A stretch of 64,000 nt of DNA from Olleya namhaensis (GTDB lineage: Bacteria; Bacteroidota; Bacteroidia; Flavobacteriales; Flavobacteriaceae), in NCBI RefSeq assembly GCF_900114005.1, contig NZ_FORM01000001.1, positions 372,001-436,000 of the forward strand. Direction: 5' to 3'. Positions within the stretch are counted from its first letter, which is position 1. Every line of letters starts with the position of its first letter. Below are positions 45,820-53,339 of the stretch, in pieces. The notes under the pieces were generated by a model. That model had not been told where the DNA came from, ran no database searches, and saw nothing but the letters and a program-made list of their open reading frames with translations. A program made the translations under genes and the position numbers.

Positions 45820-46617
45820 CTAGCTCAAACTCTCTCCTCCATCTACTTTTATAATTGTTCCATTGATCCAGCTAGCTTCATCTTTAGATAACAAATACAC
45901 TGCATTTGCAACATCTTCCGGTAATGTTAATCTGTTAAATGGATTACGAAATAAACTGTGTTCTTTAATTTTATCACTTCCAGGAATCATACGTAAAGAC
46001 GCTGTATCTGTTACTCCTGCTTGGATGCAATTGGCTCTGATACCATAAGGCGCAAACTCTAAAGCAATATTTCTAGTAATGGCTTCTAATGTTACTTTTG
46101 CTGCAGAAACTGCTGCGTAATTTTTCCATGCTTTTGTATTGCCTTCACTTGTAAAACTTATGATTCTTGAATCCTCTGCGAACAATTCGTCTTCAAAAAC
46201 AGCTTTAGCCCAATCAAACAAGCTAATAGCCATAGCGTTTATTGTTAAATTGAAATCGTCAGTTTTAAGTGTTGGTTTTTGGTCATCCAACATTGGTTTT
46301 AAATTGCCTTTAGCAACACTGTGTACTAATGTTCTTATTTTTCCTTCTGAGCCTAAAATTACTTTTAATTCAGAAATAATTTGCGTTCTTTTTTCTTGCT
46401 TAAAAGCATCAACATTAAACGATTTAAACTGTACTCCTTCTGCTTTTATTGTATCAAAATTGCTGTTAATTTCGGCTTCCTGAGTTCTTGAATTTCTGTG
46501 AATAATACAAATATTCATACCATGTTTAGCTAGCTTTTTTGCAGTAGCTAAACCTAATCCGCTTGAACCTCCTAAAATGAGTGCCCAATAGTTTTTATGC
46601 TGAAAATCTTTTGTCAT
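45820..46617 (-). CDS. SDR-family reductase, FabI-like (probable enoyl-ACP reductase)
   Basis: 265 aa Rossmann-fold oxidoreductase. The cofactor loop is ILGGSSGLGLA (about 15-25). The catalytic pair lies in NYAAVSAAKVTLEAI (Tyr about 165, Lys about 172): Tyr-X6-Lys spacing, as in FabI/FabL enoyl reductases, rather than the Tyr-X3-Lys of ordinary ketoreductases. The end WINGTIIKVDGGESL is typical of both. It likely reduces the enoyl-ACP made by the dehydratase. If so, a ketoreductase must come from elsewhere (perhaps FabG). Confidence 0.85.
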   Translation of the reverse strand: MTKDFQHKNYWALILGGSSGLGLATAKKLAKHGMNICIIHRNSRTQEAEINSNFDTIKAEGVQFKSFNVDAFKQEKRTQIISELKVILGSEGKIRTLVHSVAKGNLKPMLDDQKPTLKTDDFNLTINAMAISLFDWAKAVFEDELFAEDSRIISFTSEGNTKAWKNYAAVSAAKVTLEAITRNIALEFAPYGIRANCIQAGVTDTASLRMIPGSDKIKEHSLFRNPFNRLTLPEDVANAVYLLSKDEASWINGTIIKVDGGESLS

Positions 46618-46640
46618 AAATAGTAAATCTTGTTTTATCA

Positions 46641-46666
46641 GACACTTCGACTGCGCTCAGTGTGAC
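46641..46666. repeat. Short palindromic REP-like element, copy B
   Basis: GACACTTCGACTGCGCTCAGTGTGAC: ACACT pairs with AGTGT around the loop. It is GC-rich in an AT-rich gap between the type III PKS and reductase genes. I recognise this motif from recollection as a common dispersed element in Flavobacteriaceae. Confidence 0.6.
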
Positions 46667-46699
46667 GTTAAATTTTAAAATATTTTGATAACATTAAAA

Positions 46700-46724
46700 A
46701 GCTTAGACAAATTGAGCATGACAT
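46700..46724. repeat. Short REP-like element, copy C (degenerate)
   Basis: AGCTTAGACAAATTGAGCATGACAT follows copy B by about 35 bases in the same orientation and keeps the CTTNGAC...NTNAGNNTGAC outline. Confidence 0.35.
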
Positions 46725-46748
46725 AGCAATTACCATTTGCCTTTATAA

Positions 46749-47801
46749 TTACCATTCTAATAATATACGTTGTGCTGAAAAACCAGGTCCAAAACTCAAC
46801 ATTAATCCTCTATCGCCTTTTGGCAATGGTCTATCCATAAAGCGTTCTAAAACATACAAAACAGTTGCGCTACTCATGTTTCCGTAAAGTCGCAAGACTT
46901 CTTTTGTGTCGTCTATATTCTTACCTAAAGATCCAAATAAATCTTCTACAGTTTGCACTATTTTTTTCCCTCCTGGATGAAAAATAAGATGATCAATATC
47001 ATCAATTGTAATGTTATTGCGTTCTAAAAACGGATGGACAATCATAGGAAAATGTTCTGAAATGGTTTCAGGAACAGTCTTATCTAAAATCATTTGTAAC
47101 CCTGTGTTTACCAATTTAAAACCCATCATGGTTGTGGCATCATAAAAATGATACATGGCTTCATCTACTATTTTTGGTCCTACTTCATCTTCATAAGACG
47201 ATAAAATAACACTTGCCGCACCATCACCAAAAATGGCGGCACTTACTATATTAACCATTGAAAAATCATCTAGCTGAAAAGTTGCTGTTGGCGACTCAAC
47301 CGCAATGACAACTGCACGTTTATTAGGGTTTGCTTTTAGGAAATTCTTGGCGTAAATAATACCTGAAACACCTGCTGCACATCCCATTTCCGTAACAGGT
47401 AACCTAACAATATCCTGCTTCATCTTTAGATTATTTATCAAATAAGCATCTACAGAAGGAATCATAATACCTGTGCAACTTACTGTAATTATATAATCAA
47501 TATCAGTTGGTTTTAGCGCTGCTTTATCTAATGCTTTTACCAAAGATTGCTCTGCTAATTTTACTACTTCACGAGCGTAAATATCATTTTTTTCTTGAAA
47601 AGATGTATTTGTAAAAACTTCTTCTGCATCCATTATAGAGTAGCGCTTGTCAACACCTGCGCCTTCAAAAAGTTTGATAACTTTACGCTGAAAACGGTCG
47701 TCTTGACCAGTCATCCAAAGTTTTAAAAAAGGAATAATATCCTTAGTTTCTCTAGTGTACTTTGGAAGTTGTTTGGCTACTGCTGTTATTTTTACGCTCA
47801 T
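46749..47801 (-). CDS. Type III polyketide synthase (chalcone-synthase-like)
   Basis: 350 aa homodimeric condensing enzyme that extends acyl starters with malonyl-CoA and cyclises the product, commonly to alkylresorcinols, alkylpyrones or related phenols. The Cys-His-Asn triad is intact: Cys in VTEMGCAAGVSG (about 140), His in LIFHPGGKKIVQ (about 275) and Asn in LRLYGNMSSATVLYVLE (about 307). The ending SFGPGFSAQRILLEW is typical. The methyltransferase gene stops one base before this start. Adjacent fatty-acid-type enzymes suggest a long or modified acyl starter. Confidence 0.93.
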   Translation of the reverse strand: MSVKITAVAKQLPKYTRETKDIIPFLKLWMTGQDDRFQRKVIKLFEGAGVDKRYSIMDAEEVFTNTSFQEKNDIYAREVVKLAEQSLVKALDKAALKPTDIDYIITVSCTGIMIPSVDAYLINNLKMKQDIVRLPVTEMGCAAGVSGIIYAKNFLKANPNKRAVVIAVESPTATFQLDDFSMVNIVSAAIFGDGAASVILSSYEDEVGPKIVDEAMYHFYDATTMMGFKLVNTGLQMILDKTVPETISEHFPMIVHPFLERNNITIDDIDHLIFHPGGKKIVQTVEDLFGSLGKNIDDTKEVLRLYGNMSSATVLYVLERFMDRPLPKGDRGLMLSFGPGFSAQRILLEW

Positions 47802-47802
47802 A

Positions 47803-48516
47803 TTATTGTTGCTTCAAAATCCATTGAAAACGAAACGCCCACTTCCATTGGATTTGATAATTTGCATTTATTTGTTCTGAAATAGTTGTCAACTCTTCTC
47901 TTTTGAATCCTCTTAAAACAGAGGTTAGTCCATCTTCCACTATTGTTTTATTCTTGATAGTTGTACATAAAAGTTTAAACAGATAATAGGCTAATTTATG
48001 TCTGTGTAAATCATTAACCACTATACCTAATTTTGCTTTTTGCAACACAGGTTTTAAAAACGAAACCAATTGATCTTCTTTAAAATGATGCAAAAATAAA
48101 GTGGTTAATACTAAGTCGTACTCTAAGTTATTGAACTGATCTGAAAATATATCTATTGCTTCAAAACTTACGTTATCGTATTTTTGCGATAATGAATTAG
48201 CGTAATTAACTGTATGAGGGTTTGCATCAATCCCTATTAGTTTAAAATTATAGTCGTTTTTCTTTCCAAAAAGTGATATTTCTCTTAATATATCTCCCCC
48301 TCCACACCCCAAATCAATGATTGTTATAGCTTCTGATTTATTATGGTTTTTAAGTGCTTTTTTTAAGCCATTAATAGTCACAATGTTTCCGCCTAACCAT
48401 TGATTAATTTTGGCCAATTTATCTAATGCATCATGAAGTATTGGACCATTATAATCCAAATCGTCCATTATTTCTTCTGCTTCACTTCTATATTTTGTAT
48501 TTACTAAAACACTCAT
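47803..48516 (-). CDS. SAM-dependent methyltransferase (cluster tailoring)
   Basis: 237 aa class I methyltransferase. The SAM motif IIDLGCGGGDILREI is at about 66-80, and the acidic-loop motif LIGIDANPHTVNYA follows. The substrate is inferred: in a type III PKS operon the natural target is the phenolic or quinone product, by O- or C-methylation. It overlaps the flavoprotein gene by 4 bases (ATGA) and is one base from the type III PKS gene, so all three are translated from one mRNA. Confidence 0.9.
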   Translation of the reverse strand: MSVLVNTKYRSEAEEIMDDLDYNGPILHDALDKLAKINQWLGGNIVTINGLKKALKNHNKSEAITIIDLGCGGGDILREISLFGKKNDYNFKLIGIDANPHTVNYANSLSQKYDNVSFEAIDIFSDQFNNLEYDLVLTTLFLHHFKEDQLVSFLKPVLQKAKLGIVVNDLHRHKLAYYLFKLLCTTIKNKTIVEDGLTSVLRGFKREELTTISEQINANYQIQWKWAFRFQWILKQQ

Positions 48517-49649
48517 TTAATTGTCATTGTTTTACCATGTGTACGCTTAATAATTTGTGGCAAAATACTTGGTATTATTTTTACGATACGTATTAAAACC
48601 TCAGCCAATTTGTTGTAACTAAATAGCTTTGCTACAATATGACCTGTTGTTAATCGCGATTTAAACTCGGTATTCCATTCTCTAAGATACTGTTTTTCTA
48701 ATCCTTCTCTGTCCTTTATTGCACCATTAAAAAATTGAATAATTAATAGTGATGCCATTTGTGCACTGCGTATTGCCATGCTCATTCCGTTACCACATAA
48801 AGGGTGAATCATTCCTGCAGTATCGCCACACATTAACATATGGTTTTCTATAGGGTTTTTGGTTTCGAAAGAAATCTGACTAATAGTTAAAGGCGTTTCA
48901 AAAACTGAAGTTGTGTTTTCAAATACTGATTTTAAAGCGGTATTTTTATAAAGCACTTTTCGCTGAAACTCGTTAATATCTTTATACTTTTTAAAAGCCT
49001 CAAAATTGGTAATGTAGCATACATTTATACTATCGTCTTCTACTTTTGAGATACCACAATAACCACCTTCAAAATTATGAAGCGCCACTAAGTTTTCAGG
49101 AAAAACGCCTTTTAAATGTGTTTTAACTGCTAAAAAAGGGGATTTGTTTTTAATGAAATTACGATTGAGCTTAACATCCAAATTAGCACGTTTGCCATAA
49201 GCACCAATCACAATTTTTGAAGTATACTTATTTGATTTAGTTTCAACCGAAAACACATCATTAGCAAACGTTACATTTTCTACTGTATCTTGAGTAATGG
49301 TAGCCTGATTTGCTAATGCAACTTTTGCCAATTGGTTATCTAAACAATAGCGACTAATACCAAAACCACCAAGAGGCAAATTGGCCTTTACAAGCTTGTT
49401 TTTAGGTGTAGATAGTTCAAATTTATCAATCCTTTTTGCGCCTAGTTTAAAAACGTCTACTCCCAGAAAGTTTAAATAAGGTAAGACTTCGTTAGAAATA
49501 TACTCGCCACAAACCTTATGTTTTGGATACTCGTTTTTTTCGATAACCAAAACACTATGCTTATTTTTTGATAAATGGATGGCACTACTAAGACCTGCTA
49601 ATCCTCCACCAATAATAATAACATCAAAATTTGAGGGAATTATATTCAA
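48513..49649 (-). CDS. FAD-dependent oxidoreductase (geranylgeranyl-reductase/hydroxylase-like)
   Basis: 378 aa flavoprotein of the p-hydroxybenzoate hydroxylase fold. The dinucleotide motif VIIIGGGLAGLSSAIHLSKN is at about 9-28, and the second FAD motif MCGDTAGMIHPLCGNGMSMA is at about 275-294. Members either hydroxylate aromatic rings or reduce isoprenoid chains. It is probably the first gene of the cluster mRNA and overlaps the methyltransferase gene by ATGA. In Streptomyces griseus srsABC, a type III PKS works with a methyltransferase and a flavoprotein hydroxylase, so ring hydroxylation is my preferred guess. Confidence 0.88.
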   Translation of the reverse strand: MNIIPSNFDVIIIGGGLAGLSSAIHLSKNKHSVLVIEKNEYPKHKVCGEYISNEVLPYLNFLGVDVFKLGAKRIDKFELSTPKNKLVKANLPLGGFGISRYCLDNQLAKVALANQATITQDTVENVTFANDVFSVETKSNKYTSKIVIGAYGKRANLDVKLNRNFIKNKSPFLAVKTHLKGVFPENLVALHNFEGGYCGISKVEDDSINVCYITNFEAFKKYKDINEFQRKVLYKNTALKSVFENTTSVFETPLTISQISFETKNPIENHMLMCGDTAGMIHPLCGNGMSMAIRSAQMASLLIIQFFNGAIKDREGLEKQYLREWNTEFKSRLTTGHIVAKLFSYNKLAEVLIRIVKIIPSILPQIIKRTHGKTMTIK

Positions 49650-49671
49650 CTTTTTTCTAATTCAATTTTAC

Positions 49672-49679
49672 TAAAGATA
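49672..49679 (-). promoter_or_regulatory. Candidate -7 element for the type III PKS operon
   Basis: TATCTTTA on the minus strand (one mismatch to TAnnTTTG) lies 22 bases before the flavoprotein start. No -33 TTTG is evident. Confidence 0.25.
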
Positions 49680-49703
49680 CCTCGAAAATTGTTGATTTAG
49701 ACG

Positions 49704-50165
49704 TTAGTTAACATTTGTTATTGAAAAATTTTGTGCCCTAAAAACAATATTATCGCCAATTGTTTTACCCAAAAGCAATTGTGCAATAGGCGTATTGGCT
49801 GCAATTGCATAAAATTTTTGAGTGTCAACCTCTAGCTCTCCAGCACTTATAGCAATGTAATAATTGGATTTTGTGGTATAAACAACACTACCTAAGCCAA
49901 TAGTTTTAGAGGTCTTTTCTGTACTTATTTTGACTAATAACTGGTTTACTTTTTGGATTTGAGCTAATTGATGTCCTGCTTTTTCGCGTTCTAATTGCAC
50001 CATAGCTCGCCCAGTCTCATGCTTATCACCAGCACTACTTTTAGTCTCAGAGGTTAAGGATTCTTGTAATTCTGAAATTGTTTTATTTATGGTATTCAGC
50101 CTATTTTTTGTAAACAAAGCGCAACTATCATGCAATGCTTGTTTAATCTTTACTGTGCTATTCAT
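49704..50165 (-). CDS. GreA/GreB-like C-terminal-domain protein
   Basis: 153 aa: an N-terminal helical part (about 1-85; NRLNTINKTISELQESL, MVQLEREKAG) and a C-terminal segment resembling the FKBP-like domain of GreA (AANTPIAQLLLGKTIGDNIV, compare SPIAKALLGKKVGD). GreA factors rescue stalled RNA polymerase, but the tip acidic residues of true GreA cannot be confirmed here. It overlaps mtgA by 8 bases. A transcription or polymerase-binding role is inferred. Confidence 0.7.
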   Translation of the reverse strand: MNSTVKIKQALHDSCALFTKNRLNTINKTISELQESLTSETKSSAGDKHETGRAMVQLEREKAGHQLAQIQKVNQLLVKISTEKTSKTIGLGSVVYTTKSNYYIAISAGELEVDTQKFYAIAANTPIAQLLLGKTIGDNIVFRAQNFSITNVN

Positions 50166-50841
50166 CCTCCGTTTTATAATTTAAAGTACCATAAAAATTC
50201 ATCTGTGTCATTATCCAACTTTTTCTAGATGCTATATAATTAGTCACCGGATTTGCTTTATATTTTCTCGGGTTGGGTAATATTGCTGCTATAGCAGAGG
50301 CTTCTAATTTTGATAATTTTGAAGCTGGTTTTTTAAACCAATATTGAGCTGCCGACTCTGCTCCATATATACCGTTGCCCATTTCTATACTATTTAAGTA
50401 GACTTCCATAATACGTTCTTTATCCCAAATGGTCTCTATTAAAAACGTAAAATAAACTTCTAAACCTTTACGGAACCAACTACGCTGTGGCCATAAAAAT
50501 ACATTTTTTGCTGTTTGCTGACTTATGGTACTTCCGCCTTTAACACGTTTTCCTTTTTTATTGTTTTCGTACGCTTTTTCAATTGCATTTAAGTCAAACC
50601 CTGTATGTTTTAAAAAACTTTGATCTTCGCTACAAATAACTGCTAACTGCAAATTTTTGGATATGTTTTCTATTGGCTCCCAATCGTGATTCAATAATTT
50701 TGGACTGTCTTTTTCAAAATATCTAATAACCATTAAAGGTGTTATTGGTACCGGTACCCATTTGTAAAACACAACTATCCCAACTGTTATAATAACAAAC
50801 CAAACTAGTATTTTAGCAATAAACCTGAAAATATTATGCAT
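50158..50841 (-). CDS. mtgA: Monofunctional peptidoglycan glycosyltransferase
   Basis: 227 aa GT51 enzyme polymerising glycan strands from lipid II. An N-terminal membrane anchor (about 7-28) precedes the catalytic motif ICSEDQSFLKHTGFD (Glu at about 73) and GGSTISQQTAKNVFLWPQRS; ERIMEVYLNSIEMGNGIYG is the third conserved block. Length is normal for MtgA. It sits between a flavoprotein gene (4-base gap) and the GreA/B-like gene (8-base overlap). Confidence 0.94.
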   Translation of the reverse strand: MHNIFRFIAKILVWFVIITVGIVVFYKWVPVPITPLMVIRYFEKDSPKLLNHDWEPIENISKNLQLAVICSEDQSFLKHTGFDLNAIEKAYENNKKGKRVKGGSTISQQTAKNVFLWPQRSWFRKGLEVYFTFLIETIWDKERIMEVYLNSIEMGNGIYGAESAAQYWFKKPASKLSKLEASAIAAILPNPRKYKANPVTNYIASRKSWIMTQMNFYGTLNYKTEDE

Positions 50842-50845
50842 GCTT

Positions 50846-51958
50846 TTATTCTATAAGATTGGCTAATTCTTCTCCAATCAAACTACCTATCGCTACTCCC
50901 ATACCACCAAGACGTACGCCACAAAACACATTATTACTAAGTTGCTTTACTATTGGTTTTTTTTGACTACCCACGCCCATAATTCCGCTCCAGCGATGTT
51001 CTACTTCAAAAGGCGTGTTTGGTAAGATAGTTGTTTTTAAAAGTGATTCTAATGTGTTTTGAATTAAGTCCGTTTGGGTTAACACTGTAGTTTCTTCGCC
51101 TTTAAAATCTAGATTACGGCCACCTCCAAATAGTATTCTACTATCGATGTTTCGGAAATAATAATACCCTTCATCCAAATGAAACGTACCTTTAATATGA
51201 AGGTTTTTTATAGGCTTTGTAATTAACACTTGCGCTCTTGCTGGTTTAACTTCCGGAATATTTAAAACTGAAGCGAAGCCATTTGTAGCTATTAATAATT
51301 TTGAAGTCGAAAAACTAAATTGATTCGTTTCAACTTTAACAGCATTTGCATCTTCTGAAAAATTAGACACCGAAACATTATTAAGTATTTTAACACCTTT
51401 TAAGAGCGCTTTTTGCAATAAAGCCTCCATCATACGACCTGTGTCTATTTGTCCTTCATATTGATTAAAACAGTATTGATTCTTGATGTTATTAAAACCA
51501 AAGGTGTTGTCTTTTAAACTAAACACGTTGTCTCCAAAAACAGGTTTCAATAAATTATTAACCAACGTTTTTTGTTCTAAGCAGGTTTCAAATAAATCAC
51601 CGCTAGTATTAAACAATTCGTAGCCTCCTAACTGTTGGTAATCTATGGTTTTGTCTCCTAGGTTTTCTCTTAATTTTTGTAATCCGTTTACGCGTTTTTG
51701 CACCAAATCTAAAACCTCTTGTTCTGTATGTGTTTTAAGATCGTCTACAATTTCTGACAAGCTTCCAAAACAAGCAAAACCTGCGTTTTTTGTGCTTGCT
51801 CCTTGAGGTAAAGTTCCTTTCTCTAAAATTAAAATGTTAGCTTTTGGAAAGCGTGTTTTTAATTGCAGTGCGCAATTTAAACCCACAATTCCACTACCAA
51901 CAATAGTATAATCTACGTTGGTTAGCCATGATTTTATTTCCCAATAACTTAATGTCAT
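50846..51958 (-). CDS. FAD-dependent amino-acid-oxidase-like protein (DAO family)
   Basis: 370 aa oxidoreductase with an N-terminal FAD motif YTIVGSGIVGLNCALQL (about 17-33) and the DAO block GASTKNAGFACFGS. The C-terminal HRWSGIMGVGSQKKPIV and VRLGGMGVAIGSLIGEELA complete the FAD site. The family oxidises amino acids or N-methyl compounds; the substrate is not predictable. It is cytosolic and co-directional with mtgA. Confidence 0.88.
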   Translation of the reverse strand: MTLSYWEIKSWLTNVDYTIVGSGIVGLNCALQLKTRFPKANILILEKGTLPQGASTKNAGFACFGSLSEIVDDLKTHTEQEVLDLVQKRVNGLQKLRENLGDKTIDYQQLGGYELFNTSGDLFETCLEQKTLVNNLLKPVFGDNVFSLKDNTFGFNNIKNQYCFNQYEGQIDTGRMMEALLQKALLKGVKILNNVSVSNFSEDANAVKVETNQFSFSTSKLLIATNGFASVLNIPEVKPARAQVLITKPIKNLHIKGTFHLDEGYYYFRNIDSRILFGGGRNLDFKGEETTVLTQTDLIQNTLESLLKTTILPNTPFEVEHRWSGIMGVGSQKKPIVKQLSNNVFCGVRLGGMGVAIGSLIGEELANLIE

Positions 51959-51980
51959 TTTAGTAAGGTACTAAATTTGT

Positions 51981-53333
51981 TTATTCTTTCTGATTAATAA
52001 AAAACTGAGCAAGCGCATTAATGTCTTTATTTTTTAAATTGACTTCACCACTTACATCAATTGTTTCCTCGTGATTACTAATTCCATTAAGCTTTAAAGT
52101 TAACAGTTTATCCATATAATTAGACCCTATTGGAAAGTGATTTTGTTCCTGTAGTTTTTTAAAATCAACAGTTAGTGCCAAAACCTTTAATGGTTCTATT
52201 TTTTTGGTTTCAAAAACACGAGTATCACCTGTGCTTAAAAGCAAACCATTAGTTGTACTGTCTACATTAAATTGATATAAAGGAAATAAGTCTTTACTAA
52301 TCCTATTAGTGTTTATAATACCTACCTGTTTTAAATACTTATATAGTTTTGTCCCTTGAGTAGACATTTGAATATTAATTTCTGGCACTTCTTTTTCTAC
52401 AGCAGTTTGTGTTGCTACTTTTTCAAAATCATCATTAAATTGATATGTAATTACCGAATCTATTTGTGTCGTTTTTCTTGCTAATTCTACACCTAAATGC
52501 CCTTTAAAATAAGCACTTAAACTATCTGTTTGCACCGTAAAATCTTTATGTTTAAAAGACAAAAAATTAACCGTTGACACTGCATTTAAATCAAGTGTAA
52601 TACTAGCATCACTAGAAAATTTGCTTGCAATAATTACTTTGGGCACATCTAAATATTCTGGTAAAATAAAGTTGCCATTTATTAACAATTGTCCTGATTT
52701 AAAATCTAAATTTAAGTTATTATTTTTAGTGATATAATTAACATGCGCAGTCGCTGCTTTAAGCTTTGACCATTTCTGATCTGATTGATCCAATGTAATA
52801 CCATTATTAAGAAGGTCTTCAAACACAAGGTTAACATCCTCTTGATTTTGACTAAACACAACAACACATTGCTTAGCATTAAAACCAATTTGCATTTTTT
52901 TATCTTTTGTAAATGCAGTCGTAATAGTTTGGGATGATTTAAAATTTTTAAACTGAAATTTAGAAGTAATAAAGTTTTTAAATGCTGAAGAATCTGAAAT
53001 TTTAAACGACGTAAAAACAGTTGTTTTTGAGTAATTATTTAGAGTATACAAAAATAGGTTTGCAGGAACAGAAACGCCTTTATCATCAGATTTTTTATCA
53101 TCCTCAGACTCTTTTTTTGAATCTTTTTTTAAATAATACGACGGGTTTTTAATCGCATTAAAAGCAATAGATTGAAAGATTCCATCTACTCTAACTTTTA
53201 CAATTTGATTGGCATTTTTATGTATCACATCTTTATAGGACGTATAATCACGATACATTAAAACACTTTTAAAAATTAAGAGCAGCACACTAATACTAAT
53301 GGCTGCTCTTTTTAATATTTTTTTAAACTTCAT
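51981..53333 (-). CDS. Membrane-anchored hypothetical protein
   Basis: 450 aa. A basic N terminus and one hydrophobic segment (about 11-27, AAISISVLLLIFKSVLM) predict a signal anchor with a large periplasmic domain. A Lys/Glu/Asp-rich linker (KKDSKKESEDDKKSDDKG) is at about 66-83. The rest is beta-rich, with no motif I recognise. It starts 6 bases after the stop of the 53340-55226 gene, so the two are very likely made and act together. Function unknown. Confidence 0.78.
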   Translation of the reverse strand: MKFKKILKRAAISISVLLLIFKSVLMYRDYTSYKDVIHKNANQIVKVRVDGIFQSIAFNAIKNPSYYLKKDSKKESEDDKKSDDKGVSVPANLFLYTLNNYSKTTVFTSFKISDSSAFKNFITSKFQFKNFKSSQTITTAFTKDKKMQIGFNAKQCVVVFSQNQEDVNLVFEDLLNNGITLDQSDQKWSKLKAATAHVNYITKNNNLNLDFKSGQLLINGNFILPEYLDVPKVIIASKFSSDASITLDLNAVSTVNFLSFKHKDFTVQTDSLSAYFKGHLGVELARKTTQIDSVITYQFNDDFEKVATQTAVEKEVPEINIQMSTQGTKLYKYLKQVGIINTNRISKDLFPLYQFNVDSTTNGLLLSTGDTRVFETKKIEPLKVLALTVDFKKLQEQNHFPIGSNYMDKLLTLKLNGISNHEETIDVSGEVNLKNKDINALAQFFINQKE

Positions 53334-53339
53334 TGCCTA

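Noticed and set aside
46139..46483. 114-codon plus-strand frame
   Set aside because: It is antisense to the FabI-like SDR gene, which has clear family motifs.
42568..49649. Flexirubin or aryl-polyene pigment cluster
   Set aside because: There is no chain-length factor, ammonia lyase or glycosyl/acyltransferase set; the type III PKS with methyltransferase and flavoprotein fits a phenolic lipid pathway better.
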